Source: Adiantum capillus-veneris
Taxonomy: Eukaryota; Streptophyta; Polypodiopsida; Polypodiales; Pteridaceae
Direction of reading: 5' to 3'
Length of the DNA: 64,000 nt
Assembly: GCA_014529385.2 (NCBI GenBank)
Contig: CM043955.1
Location: 154,347,640 to 154,411,639, forward strand
The notes beneath the pieces are model-generated. The model was not told the origin of the DNA. It saw nothing but the letters and a program-made list of their open reading frames with translations, and did not search any database. Positions 54,265 to 64,000 of this stretch are shown piece by piece. Every line of letters begins with the position of its first letter. Positions within the stretch are counted from its first letter, which is position 1. The position numbers were made by a program, and so were the translations under genes.

Positions 54265-55198
54265 TGTTAGAAGCTGGACACACCCCACAGAAACTAACCA
54301 CTCGGAAGATTATCATTTTTGTAATTATTCATTTATTGAGGAAACCTGATTTTTCACCTTGTAAATATTGGGGCTTACAGAAATTTCCAGATTGTATCCC
54401 AGTTTTGATAGTTAGATTGAGTAGATGGTTGATTTGGAACTTTAGGGTTTGAGAATTGTAAGGTATATATACCACTTTTTGACCTTAATGAAAAAAAACC
54501 TTTTTGTCATCTTAAAAAAACAAGTTTTGAAGTTTCTGAGTGAGCGTACTGTGTACGAGAGAGAGAATGAGCTTCATCTTGACGTACGTGTGCACCGGTG
54601 GTCGGAATCGAGTGCGGAGAAGTGCAGCGTGTTGCTCCCGACGAGAGCTACACGCCGATACCTACATTGTGCGCGTACGGTCCGCTTTTGCGAGCTCCTT
54701 CTACGAGCTTCATCTGGTGATTGGGTGAGCATACCTTGTCCGATTTTGTATTGCATGATATCCACGCATTCACATTGAGTAGAGCTACACATTAGGAACT
54801 TTAGATTTCGGAAACAAAGAACTGCAAATTTCGGCCAGACATCCTACGTGATTTTGCACCGGGCGTTTTGGATTGGGTTTTGGTTCATAGATCTTAGGGA
54901 GAGCGACCTATTGGTGTTAGTAGGGTCTCCTTCAAGTTCTATGGTGTTTCTAGATTGTTTGATGGGTGTTTGGCTCTAAACAGCGTTGTAGGAAGTTTCC
55001 TCTTATGCACTCTTGAAGATTGTGACTTAGACAATTGGTAGAGACCTCTGTAGGAATTAGTTAGGAGTCGGTCGAGTGTAGGCTGACACCTTATGCTTGC
55101 TTCCACGCGCCTGCGGGTCGAGCTTCGTCCTTAGCTCACATTATATGTTAGGTGAGTTCTCGCTGTGCTGACGTCCGTCGCGGCGTATCCGTCCAACA
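54265..55198 (+). repeat. 5' LTR of element C
   Basis: 934 bp, TGTTAGAAGC…CGTCCAACA, directly followed by the primer-binding site. The left border is set by the junction with the family S LTR (flank CTTTA). The partner LTR is outside the window. It contains one half-palindrome (ACATCCTACGTG) at about 54838. Confidence 0.78.
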
Positions 55199-55199
55199 T

Positions 55200-55217
55200 T
55201 GGCGCCGCTGCCGGGGA
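55200..55217 (+). other. Primer-binding site of element C (Asp-type)
   Basis: TGGCGCCGCTGCCGGGGA, one base different from that of element A, starting two bases after the LTR. Confidence 0.87.
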
Positions 55218-57062
55218 CGAAAACCTTAGGTAGGTGACCGAGACTAATCCTTGAGGATAGGGATTTTTGGCTTGCCAAGAGTCTTGTTTTACATTTAGAT
55301 AGAATCAGAGGGTGGAGGACTCTCTAGGTCTTAGAGGGAGTCTAGGAAGCGTGTGTCTGGCCTAGATCCTTCGACTTAGGTAGAATTAGGTAGACTAAGA
55401 TAGTTTTAGGTATTAGTTGTGTTCTTGAGAAGGAATTGGAGTGGTAGAAGCGGTGAGATGAGATCTTCAGAGCAGAAAGAAGCTAGAAAGAAACCAAAAC
55501 ACCATTATCACCATTTCACATGATGAGTAGGAGTAGAGTAAGTAGGACATCATGGTTCAGGATCTAGAGCACTTCATGCATGTATACTTGCTTGGTAAAG
55601 TCATCACAAGTTTGTAAAAGACGCAAAAAGACGCAAAAAGTGTGTTTGAAAGTCTAAGTGAAGTCCAAAAGTTACTGTGAGTGTTTCTGATAGAGCTGCA
55701 GAACATCAGGAGCATTTCTGTCAGAAAAAAAATTTAATTTCAAGCCAGGAGACATCCTACGCGTAGGATGTGTACAGGCTGATCTGGTGGGAATTTTGGG
55801 ATTTTGAGTTGACCAATGTGTTCAGAAGGTGGGGTTTACCCTATTTTCAACTAGAAAGTGGAAATTTGACCATATCTTGACAGGATAAGGCCAGGTATCT
55901 TGACAGGATAAGGCCAGGTAGACTGAAATTGCCAAACATCCTACCCAAATTGTGCCAAAGCATTATTTTAAGACCAAAACCATAAGATGGTTGCATGAGC
56001 ATGACTTGCATGATATATTGAGTGACTGAGAGGGGTTTCATCTCATTTAGGTGAGAAAATTGGGTTCAAAGCAGACTTTAGCACTTTTGACTGAAAAAGA
56101 CAAGAACAGCTAAAATTGGGGACTCTTGAAATCCAAACCAAAATCTAAGCATACCATTGGGTTGCTGACATCGGGGGGAAGCTATGGGTCAAGTCTAGGG
56201 TCAAACAGGCCAAAAAGACATCCTACGCGTAGGATGTCTTCTGTGTGATTTTGAACTCCAAACCAAATTTTGAGCATACCAAAGTGATCAGCAACTCAAG
56301 GGGAGCCTGTGTTTTGAATTTGAAGCCATTCTGATGAAATAGACATCCTACGTGTAGGATGTCTAAAGAAAGAAATTGAAGCCAGATACTGACTGGGGGC
56401 ATAGCAAGGTGTTGTATTGCCTAAGGCAACCCTCCTGGTCAATTTTGGTCCAAATTGGAGTTGGTTAGACTGATCAAGATCAGCAACAGGCTATCGGAAT
56501 AGATTTTTGACCCATTGACCAGCTTATAGGTGTCCAAATCAAAAAGTAAAAACAGTTGTAGGCTCAACACATCAAGTGGAATCCATAGTGCAAAAATCTA
56601 GGCAAAACAAAGCAGGAGACATCCTACGCATAGGATGTCTATTGGGGCCTACTGAAGAGAAAATTTGACTGGGCTTAGACATTGAGATTCCATTTGGCTT
56701 AAGGGTTCTAGAACTTCTTTCAGAAGTGAATTTGGACCTTGTTTGTCCATTTGGCGGAGCAAAGACTGAATTCAGACTTTTTCACGTAAATCGAGCCACA
56801 TCCAAGGGAAGTACAATTCCAGAATAGAAGACCTAATCCATAACATCAGCAGTCTATAAAATACAATAGTGGTTGAGATTAACTCTCCAGTTATACCAAT
56901 CATTACTAAGATAATCTCTAGCAGATAAATTCTTTGATTCGATTGCCGAAATTAAACGCTTGTGTACAGGTATATTCAACCAACAAAGCAAGAAGTTGTG
57001 CGGAGACAGATCCTTTGCCAGGTGAGTGGTATGATTTGTGATAAATTGCATTGATAATTTTG
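55218..57062 (+). other. Leader of element C with palindrome family
   Basis: No credible ORF. Four copies of a palindrome centred on CCTACGCGTAGG are present, as is a 23-bp perfect tandem duplication at 55873-55918 (TATCTTGACAGG…). The leader is longer than that of A. Confidence 0.7.
55751..56640. repeat. Four copies of a 20-24 bp palindrome
   Basis: Copies lie at 55751-55772, 56216-56239, 56341-56364 and 56617-56640. The core ACATCCTACGCGTAGGATGT is perfect in the first two; the third has GTG and the fourth GCA at the centre. Flanking AG/CT extends the dyad to 24 bp in copies 2, 3 and 4. Spacing is irregular (466, 125 and 276 bp). Confidence 0.93.
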
Positions 57063-58008
57063 ATGAATTTAAGATCAGGAAGATACATTGTTAGATACCA
57101 GAAGGTGGCAGGTGACCAAGGTAGCTTAGTGTCCACCGAGGAGAGTGTAACTCACGCAAGGCTAGATCCACTAGCACCGATTATTGAGGAAGGTAGTGAT
57201 ACTGACACTTTGTCAGAAAAATCTTTCTTCATGATGGGTAGTCAATAGCCAGGAGGTTTCACCTATGACGGACCACTGCCAGGAGGAAGAACCTCCCTAA
57301 AGCCTTTGAATGATTCCAAGCTCACTATGATCTTCTTAGAGGGAACAAACTCAAGGGGAGCCCTAGTCTATTCTGACTATCGAGGACGCAAGTGCATTTG
57401 TATTGAAGAGAGGCCGGCTCAGAGATTTGGAGATAATCCGAGTCTATGATGATGGTGATAGATTCCAAGACGAAAAGGGGAACCACTATCTGATAGTCAG
57501 TAACCCTGAAAATTACAACAGATATGGAGATAATGTGGCGAAAGGGAAAATGGTTTCAGAAGCTCAAAATCCGCCACCAAACATTTATCGGCCAGGAGCT
57601 ATTTTTATGTATGATAAGAAAACAACCAGGGTTCCAACTTATAATTAGAACGTGGGAATCTACAAGCATGAGAGTGAGGGTATAGTCGCTTACTTTCGCA
57701 GCAAAGAACCATACGTAAATGAATTAAGCAAAGACAAAGTTCTTTACTTATTCTCTTATGAAACTGCTATGGGGAAGGGTATAGTTTTTGTTGATAGATA
57801 CGGGCGAGAATACCAACGTATTCTCCCAGAGGAGGTAGAAAGGGTAACAGGTCCATAAGCATCAGCATATGACCCTGAGGAAGTGCCAAGAGCCACCTAA
57901 ACCCCAAGCAAGTCAACGAATCCTTTTTCAAAAGATTATGATGCTACCTCACAGTCCACCCGACCACAAGCATTCAACAACCAAGACCAACCAGCAATTC
58001 AGCCATCA
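57063..58008 (+). pseudogene. Element C gag, N-terminal part
   Basis: It starts at MNLRSGRYIV (57063), the same opening as gag of element A. The frame stops at 57248, and pieces continue at 57403-57648 and, after a single TAG in the same frame, 57652-57858. They include GIYKHESEGIVAYFRSKEPY and DRYGREYQRILPEEVERV, a compact charged segment I do not recognise. At least three breaks lie here. Confidence 0.65.
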
Positions 58009-59394
58009 TTGCAAGCATGGCTTCGACAGAGTGCAACAATGGAACAAGACCAAAGCCGAGATGGTTATCAAGCCTCACGAGGGCTAAGGGATTTGCAAGA
58101 ACCACCACTCTATTCAAGGTATCAAGGAGAGAGTAAGCCAAAAACTCAAGGGTCAACAGAGCCTGGAGGGCCACCCTTAGAAGGAGTTCAAAGAGATGAA
58201 CCATCTCTGGCGAGAACTGTTAGAAATTATGGCTTAGGAGCACCACTGGGAGAGGAACCAGCCTACTACCGAAGACCTGAGGAGGTATATCGATTAGGAC
58301 GTGGAGATCCAATGATGAGGTTTGTAGACCATCGGAGAATTAGACCTTCTCAAGTGCAAATATGGGTAAACAAGAAATACACAGGAAGCAGAGACCCAAG
58401 AGATCATGTAGAAGCCTTTGTGCCTGTAATTAGAGCTGAAGAGGTGTTAGACTTCCCTACCCAATTTGCTTTGTTTGGACTAACCCTTGAGGATGACGCT
58501 GCTACTTGGTTTGACTTAGTAGAGCGTAGAGACTTTGAATCTATGGAGGAAGTGTTTGACGAATTTATCGAGGAATTATCACAAAGGGGGATAACTCATA
58601 ATACCATCTCCCAAATCCATAAATTCAAACAGAAAGATGGAGAATCTGTACGAAAAGCAGTCCTAAGACTAAAAAGATATGTTAAGTTCTGTCCGGTGGA
58701 AAAATTGCCAACTCAGTCCAGACTTATGCTTATATTCATCCAAGGACTAAGGAATGCAGATCTCCAGAAAGACTTACATATGAAGAGGAGCACGACGTTG
58801 AATGAGTTGACCAAGGAGGCTCTTTACCTTGTGGACAATTGTGCGGTCTACAAAGAGGGGGAGTTCAAGGACCTTGACGACGATTCATCTTCACAACAAA
58901 GTGGAAGCAAGTCTTCTAAGACAGCACCAAAAGGAGAAGTAGCTGTAAACCAAGAGCAGCTTGTAGATGAAGTGCTAAAAAAGATTAACTCGTACGCCAA
59001 ACCCCCGGCTAAACAGCCCAAGTGGTGTGCTATTGAACAAATATGGGCAAACCATGGGACAGAGGAATGGTATTATAACAAGGGATATGTCAGAGAGAGA
59101 CCTTACGCTCCCCAAGCTCCGGTAGCTTCTCCTCAAGCTCCACCGATGCCTAGGTATCAAGCAGGCAACCTACCAGGACCTGCAGGTGTAGAAAGACCAC
59201 AACCAGTGTTGGGGCAACAACCACCCCTACCAGGATTCCGACCAATCGGTATAAGATACACACTAACCATAACCGAATCAGAGGATAAGGCGTTGCTCCT
59301 TTGCATGCATATTATGAAGATCCCAATGGATATGCGGAAAACTCTGTCTATTATCCACCGGAAGAACCCTCGACACCAGAACCATGGAGCATGA
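58009..59394 (+). CDS. Element C gag, capsid domain
   Basis: An intact 461-residue frame. The N-terminal third is polar, and the capsid-type domain spans residues about 115-285: DHVEAFVPVIRAEEVLD, EDDAATWFDLVERRDFES, ISQIHKFKQKDGESV and LIFIQGLRNADLQ. A Pro/Gln-rich linker follows. The last ~30 residues are out of frame relative to the next gag ORF (59301), with which it overlaps by 94 bases, so a frameshift lies near 59290-59300. Confidence 0.87.
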   Translation: MQAWLRQSATMEQDQSRDGYQASRGLRDLQEPPLYSRYQGESKPKTQGSTEPGGPPLEGVQRDEPSLARTVRNYGLGAPLGEEPAYYRRPEEVYRLGRGDPMMRFVDHRRIRPSQVQIWVNKKYTGSRDPRDHVEAFVPVIRAEEVLDFPTQFALFGLTLEDDAATWFDLVERRDFESMEEVFDEFIEELSQRGITHNTISQIHKFKQKDGESVRKAVLRLKRYVKFCPVEKLPTQSRLMLIFIQGLRNADLQKDLHMKRSTTLNELTKEALYLVDNCAVYKEGEFKDLDDDSSSQQSGSKSSKTAPKGEVAVNQEQLVDEVLKKINSYAKPPAKQPKWCAIEQIWANHGTEEWYYNKGYVRERPYAPQAPVASPQAPPMPRYQAGNLPGPAGVERPQPVLGQQPPLPGFRPIGIRYTLTITESEDKALLLCMHIMKIPMDMRKTLSIIHRKNPRHQNHGA

Positions 59395-60749
59395 TAGGAA
59401 GTACAGGACCACCAACAGCTGCACAGGCAGCAGGAGAAGGAAGATATAGCTTAGATGAACGAACATTGTTGTTCATCGCCAACGGAGGCATGGGCGGACA
59501 GAGACATGCATACCAACAAAGAGGAGCTCAAGGAGCACCTCAACAACCCAAGGGACCCTCCTACAAGTGTGGTGGAGACCATTGGCTAAGAGACTGTCCT
59601 CATGATGAAATCATTAGAGTCAACGCATATTGCACCGAGTGTGGAGTTACTCATTTGATTCCCGATTGTCCTAAAAACCTGAGCAAAGGAGCAAAAACCA
59701 CCTTGAACATGCTAGAAACAGCACCTTCCAGTGGAGGGTCAAAAAATGAAACAATCATACCTATTCATGCGGTAACACGAGCCCAAGCTCATAGAATGAC
59801 GAACGAACCTATAGTTGAAGAGCCAAAAACCGATGCCCAAAGTTCAGAAACGAAAAATCAGAGAAGCACTTGGAAAGCTAGAAAAGCGCGTATGAAAGCC
59901 AGGAAAGAACGAGAGCAAACAGCTCTATCCAAGGAGTTGAAACATACAAAGGATAGATTAGAGCGGTTAGAGGATCTAGCTAGCTTAAGCTCGCACACCA
60001 CGGCAACCATAGCACCTAAGGAAATAGTAGAGCCCAAAAGTGCAGGATCAGGAGGATCTGTACTGGCAGACAAGGTAAATGAGCAGTTGGATGCGCTTCT
60101 AAAAGCTTATGAAACCAGACTCAAAAAGAACCAAACCCAGGAGCAAAGGTGGATGACTTATCCATATGCGGAAATAGAAAAACAGAGGTTAGAAATGTGT
60201 AAAAGGATGATTGAAACAGCTCAATCATTGATGGAAGACCCGCTGGGTAAACCTGCAAATTGGCATGAGGCACTGGCTCTAACCCCTATCCAACCAACTT
60301 TAGAGGAACCTGTAGAAAAAAAGGAAAAACTCACTAAAGCGTATGAGTCCAAAGGAGAGCCTATCATAGTGCCAAATACAACAGATGAGGCAAGTGACAG
60401 GTTCCAACCTAAAACATTGAAAGAAATGGGTAAGGACTGTAACGGTCTAAACGATCTGTGGAAGAAAATCCGTGAGGCCAACGAGGCTAATAGGATGAGT
60501 AACCACATGAATAGCACGAGAAAAGAAAAGAATGTAATCTTACCTCCTGTTGAAGAATTTGAGACAAGGTCACAAATGAACTTTGAGATACATTCGCAAG
60601 GGGGAGACCAAGGATCAATTAGTTCGGGGCACAGCCAACCAGACTCACTGAGAACTTTACCCTCTTACCTAGGAGAGTATGAAGCCAAGTCTGAAGTGAG
60701 AGCAATCCCATCTCAAAGACTTTCTTCTAACAAAGTGATGGATTCGTAA
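59301..60749 (+). CDS. Element C gag, nucleocapsid and linker
   Basis: A 482-residue frame. A degraded zinc knuckle (YKCGGDHWLRDC, first Cys lost) is followed by an intact one, CTECGVTHLIPDC, near residues 112-124. A long Lys/Glu-rich helical linker (residues about 200-420) follows. It ends with TAA at 60747-60749, beyond which the same frame reads on into the protease ORF. Confidence 0.83.
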   Translation: MHAYYEDPNGYAENSVYYPPEEPSTPEPWSMIGSTGPPTAAQAAGEGRYSLDERTLLFIANGGMGGQRHAYQQRGAQGAPQQPKGPSYKCGGDHWLRDCPHDEIIRVNAYCTECGVTHLIPDCPKNLSKGAKTTLNMLETAPSSGGSKNETIIPIHAVTRAQAHRMTNEPIVEEPKTDAQSSETKNQRSTWKARKARMKARKEREQTALSKELKHTKDRLERLEDLASLSSHTTATIAPKEIVEPKSAGSGGSVLADKVNEQLDALLKAYETRLKKNQTQEQRWMTYPYAEIEKQRLEMCKRMIETAQSLMEDPLGKPANWHEALALTPIQPTLEEPVEKKEKLTKAYESKGEPIIVPNTTDEASDRFQPKTLKEMGKDCNGLNDLWKKIREANEANRMSNHMNSTRKEKNVILPPVEEFETRSQMNFEIHSQGGDQGSISSGHSQPDSLRTLPSYLGEYEAKSEVRAIPSQRLSSNKVMDS

Positions 60750-60752
60750 GGA

Positions 60753-61802
60753 TTGATTGAGTTATTGTCCACCCCGGTGGCATGCACAATCACATTAGCC
60801 GAACTCCTCAGGTTACGACCAAACATGTGGTCCACAGTAGATAAATGCCTAGGAAAATTTGGAGTGAAAGACCCCACCCTGAGGCTACAGGAAGGGATCA
60901 GAGAGTTGGACAGACCTCAACTAAACACTAGGCCAGTACCATTAAACAAAGTTGGAGAGTATTGCGAGGGAGAAGATGGAAACACCACGCTACCAGTAGA
61001 ATTCCAAGGAGTAGTTTCCAAAGCTATTCTTGACAGTGGAGCGAGAGTTGCTATCGCCACCAAGGAAATCTGGAAAAAGTGGGGAAAACCATATTTAAGA
61101 GCTACCATAATGAAATTGCAATTGGTAGACGGGTTCATGGAGAAGCCTCTAGGACTCTTAGAAAAAGTGATTGTCACTTCGTGCGGGATCGAGTATGAGC
61201 ATACATTTGCGATAGTCAATTTTGACAAAAAGAACAATTATGAGATCATCTTGGGAAGACCATTCATGCGACAATTGAAGATGGTCCAAGACTGGGGTTA
61301 CGACCACATATACCTCAGACATGGCAAGACAACAACTAAAATACACCTGAAAGACCATAGTTACAAAGATGTGAACCAAACACCTGTGGAGGAGTTTGAT
61401 TCAGCTACAGTAGCAGGATCAGAACTCCCAGCATGGTTAGGGCAACAAAAAGAGCTATGGATGTGCGGAGCTTCACATTGTGGAAGCTTAAGAAGAGAGG
61501 AATGCGTCTTAGAAAGAGCGATAGAGGACAAGGAGTATATTCCGGAACCTTTCCCTGAAGATGCCTTGGAACCTCTAGAATGGGAACACATACTAGCAAC
61601 ATTGGATGTCTGTACCATTACAGATAGTCCAACAACAAAATTTTGCGATAAGGATGGCTATGATGTGCTACCCTACTACATGGTAAGCATTATACCAGGA
61701 GAAGATGATACGATGGAACCACCAGGACAAGAAGAGTTTTATAACTCCTTTGAACATGTGGAAGTAAATAATGATGCAGATAATGAGTGTTCAGACACCT
61801 AA
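60753..61802 (+). CDS. Element C protease
   Basis: The 349-residue frame is in phase with the preceding gag frame. It contains KAILDSGARVAIATKEIW (active-site Asp near residue 94, DSG), VDGFMEKPLGLLEK (flap region) and NYEIILGRPFMRQLKMVQDW, ending the retropepsin near residue 185. An acidic linker follows. This is the normal place for a gypsy protease and, unlike A and D, it keeps DSG. Confidence 0.87.
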   Translation: MIELLSTPVACTITLAELLRLRPNMWSTVDKCLGKFGVKDPTLRLQEGIRELDRPQLNTRPVPLNKVGEYCEGEDGNTTLPVEFQGVVSKAILDSGARVAIATKEIWKKWGKPYLRATIMKLQLVDGFMEKPLGLLEKVIVTSCGIEYEHTFAIVNFDKKNNYEIILGRPFMRQLKMVQDWGYDHIYLRHGKTTTKIHLKDHSYKDVNQTPVEEFDSATVAGSELPAWLGQQKELWMCGASHCGSLRREECVLERAIEDKEYIPEPFPEDALEPLEWEHILATLDVCTITDSPTTKFCDKDGYDVLPYYMVSIIPGEDDTMEPPGQEEFYNSFEHVEVNNDADNECSDT

Positions 61803-61919
61803 AGTGAGCATGGAAGGGAAACCAAGAATATCAAGTTTTATGATTTTGCTAATCAGCACCCTAGTTGCCAGGAATGCTATAGGAGGAAACGAGCAAGAAA
61901 CAAAGCGAGAGAGAAACTG

Positions 61920-62609
61920 ATGCCCATGATAAAAGGTAAAACTCACTATTTGATGCTTGTAAAAGCAGAGGATTGTGTAAAAGATCAAATATCAGGAAGA
62001 TTCTCAAAAGATCGAAGGGAAAGAACGCGAGAGGAAATAAAACAAGAACGAACAACTAAAACAGAAACAAAATCACAAAAATCTCAAAAATCAAAGAAAG
62101 AAACAACAAAAGACCAAGAGTGGACCAAACTGGAGCGTAAACAGAAATACCAAGAACTGAAACGGTCTTTACGTGAGATATGGACTACTGAGGAAGATAG
62201 TGATGACAAAGGGGAGTCAGAAAAGGGAAACATGAATGTACCATCACACTATCAAAAATTTACCTTCCAGGACAGAAAAATCATCATGACACCACCAGTC
62301 ACGGAAAGAACCAACCAAGAATCTTACGATGGGCCAGAAAATGCAAAAAGAATAGACCTCGTGGAACCAGGTGAAAAGCCTCAGCCGGTCTATATAGCAA
62401 ACGATTTAGAGCCTGAAGAAGAAGAACGGCTAACACAACTTCTCAAGAAGTATAAAGATGTGTTTGCATGGTCATATAAAGACCTCAAAGGAGTTGATCC
62501 ATCGATATGCCAATATACAATTCCTTTGAAATCGGATGCAAAACCGAGCAAACAACGTCCATATACTTATAATGACACATTTGCTAAAACGAATCAAAGA
62601 GGAGATTGA
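61920..62609 (+). pseudogene. Element C protease-RT linker and RT N-terminal extension
   Basis: A Lys/Glu/Thr-rich stretch (TKTETKSQKSQKSKKET) is followed by the conserved RT lead-in: VEPGEKPQPVYIANDL, LLKKYKDVFAWSYKDLKGV and CQYTIPLKSDAKPSKQRPY. It frameshifts at about 62580 into the RT frame. Confidence 0.8.
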
Positions 62610-63825
62610 TAAGCTGATGGAAGCTGAATTCATCTATGAAATTGAACATACAGATTGGGTGTCACCCATTGTGGTAGTTCCCAAAAAGAACGGAAAATTG
62701 CGAGTGTGTGTAAACCTCAAAAAGGTAAATTTAGCCACCATAAGGGATAACTATCCCTTGCCAATCATAGAACATGTACTTGAGCGGGTGGCTGGAAAAC
62801 GGGCTTATTCCTTTCTGGACGGATTTTCGGGATACAACCAACTAGCAATTGCGAGGGAGGATCAACACAAAACAGCGTTTGCCACAGAATAGGGAATTTA
62901 TGCGTATCGAGTTATGCCGTTTGGCTTAACTAATGCCCCCGTTACCTTCCAAAGTTTAATGACGCACGCGTTCAAAGAATACCTGAGAATATTCTTAGAA
63001 ATATACATGGATGATCTTTGTGTACACTCTCTTCTATGAGAGGAACATATCGATCATTTGCAAAAGGTATTTGAAAAATGTAGGACATATCGAATCTGTC
63101 TTAACCCGGAAAAATGTATCTTTATGGTTAAGCAAGGCCGCATCTTAGGACACATTGTCTCAAGAAATGGCATAACCACTGACTTAGACAAAGTCAAAGT
63201 CATTGTAGACCTACACGGGCCTACTAATGCGAAACAAGTGCAATCCTTCATGGGACACTGCGGATATTATCAAAGATTCATATACATGTATACGGTTATC
63301 GCACAACCTCTGTATCGTTTGCTAGTCAATTTCGATTGGACCAAGGAGTGTGAAACTTCATTCCAAAAGCTAAAGGAAAACCTTATATCAGCACATGTAC
63401 TTAAAGCACCAGATTGGGAAAAGATATTCCATGTTCACATTGATGCTTCTGCATATGCAATCGAAAGTATTCTGGCTCAACCTGGAGACGGAACAATGGA
63501 TTTTCCAGTGTGTTATGCAAGCCGACAGTTAAACAGTGCGAAAAAAAACTACACAACCACCGAACGAGAACGGTTAGGAATTATTTATGTTGTAAAGAAA
63601 TTTCGGCATTATTTGCTCTCAAACAAATTTGTGTTCTTCACAGATCATCAAGCTCTTTTGTATCTGTTAAATAAACCATGCAATACAGGGAGAATTGTAT
63701 GCTGGTTTATTATATTGCTAGAGTTTGATTTCACAATGGTGGTCAAAAAGGGTAAAACCCATCTACAAGCGGATCATCTTTCAAGGATACACAACGGGGA
63801 GCTTATCTTTTCAATATTGAAATGA
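62536..63825 (+). pseudogene. Element C RT and RNase H
   Basis: RT reads IYEIEHTDWVSPIVVVPKKN, RAYSFLDGFSGYNQ (motif A), then TAG at 62890-62892 where Trp is usual. It continues as MPFGLTNAPVTFQ (motif B), IYMDDLCVHS (catalytic YMDD) and a TGA at about 63038. The frame is then open to 63825: LGHIVSRNGITTDLDK, RNase H HIDASAYAIESILAQPG and TTTERERLGIIYVVKK, and LQADHLSRIHNGE. The two single-base stops leave otherwise good sequence. Confidence 0.9.
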
Positions 63826-64000
63826 TACCCAAATGGTCACAGGAAATTGTTAGCATTCTTTCCTTTGGAAGTAGATTTGATAATATGGAATACAAATCCA
63901 AACAACAAACAATTAGACAAACAAAAAACTTCCAGTTGATAGGACGGCTGTATCATCTAGGATCGGACCAAATCCTACGATTATGTATAAATCCAGAAGA
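63826..64000 (+). pseudogene. Element C linker toward integrase, cut by window end
   Basis: After the RNase H stop, broken frames give FQLIGRLYHLGSDQILRLCI followed by NPEE at the last bases. This is the same phrase as the start of the first zinc module in element B. Confidence 0.7.

Larger units (their letters stand above)
54265..64000 (+). mobile_element. Element C, Ty3/gypsy element (3' end outside window)
   Basis: A plus-strand element with a 5' LTR, an Asp-type primer-binding site, a 1.85-kb leader, gag, zinc knuckles, protease, RT and RNase H, running off the window in the linker before integrase. Its RT and RNase H resemble those of element B most closely, while its gag start and knuckles resemble A. 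Several stops and frameshifts make it inactive. Confidence 0.87.

Overview
The window is eukaryotic, from a land plant with a repeat-rich genome. It is AT-rich, carries long (GT)n, (CT)n and (CA)n tracts, and is built almost entirely of nested Ty3/gypsy and Ty1/copia LTR retrotransposons. Primer-binding sites match plant initiator-Met and Asp-type tRNAs. I see no tRNA, rRNA, CRISPR array or bacterial operon. A relic resembling Penelope-like elements of the Naiad/Chlamys type, which are known from green algae and spike mosses, makes a lycophyte, fern or other non-seed plant plausible, but the species cannot be fixed from this sequence.

Layout. 1-1700: a spliced Ulp1/SENP-type cysteine protease pseudogene, an acidic ORF with a 45-bp duplication, and an opposing unknown ORF. 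3600-6334: a minus-strand Penelope-like reverse transcriptase relic whose 3' end abuts a (GT)n tract. 6947-9460: a probable 3' LTR with polypurine tract, followed by unfamiliar K/E/P-rich coding remnants (element E), then ~290-bp imperfect repeats. 11.6-33.2 kb: one old minus-strand gypsy element (B) cut into three pieces by two later insertions, a defective copia element (11990-15460, target duplication ATGGT) and a 14-kb gypsy element A (15690-29713, target duplication GTACC). The reading frame of B continues across both insertion points. 33668-41954: gypsy element D with 2.3-2.5 kb LTRs and target duplication AGCAT. 42.6-48.7 kb: non-coding repeats, with two diverged copies of one family each starting next to a (GT)n tract, and a 787-bp solo LTR (47297-48083, target duplication AGATC). 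50.4-54.1 kb: a chromovirus-type gypsy element F on the minus strand, broken by an LTR fragment of the solo-LTR family. That fragment is in turn broken by gypsy element C (54265 to the window end, plus strand).

How the parts work together. Each element carries or once carried gag, aspartic protease, reverse transcriptase, RNase H and integrase. Nearly all frames are now broken by stops, frameshifts or deletions. The most unusual observation is that A and B both carry a second retropepsin-like domain downstream of integrase. It lies in the same frame as pol behind one stop codon and is followed by a long tail with W-[VI]-P-K-like repeats. B also has two zinc-binding (HHCC) modules before its integrase core. 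Other unusual features are the Penelope-like relic, a family of near-perfect ~20-24 bp palindromes in the leader of C, the paired (GT)n-anchored family, and a copia element that kept clean ends but lost most of gag and its RNase H.
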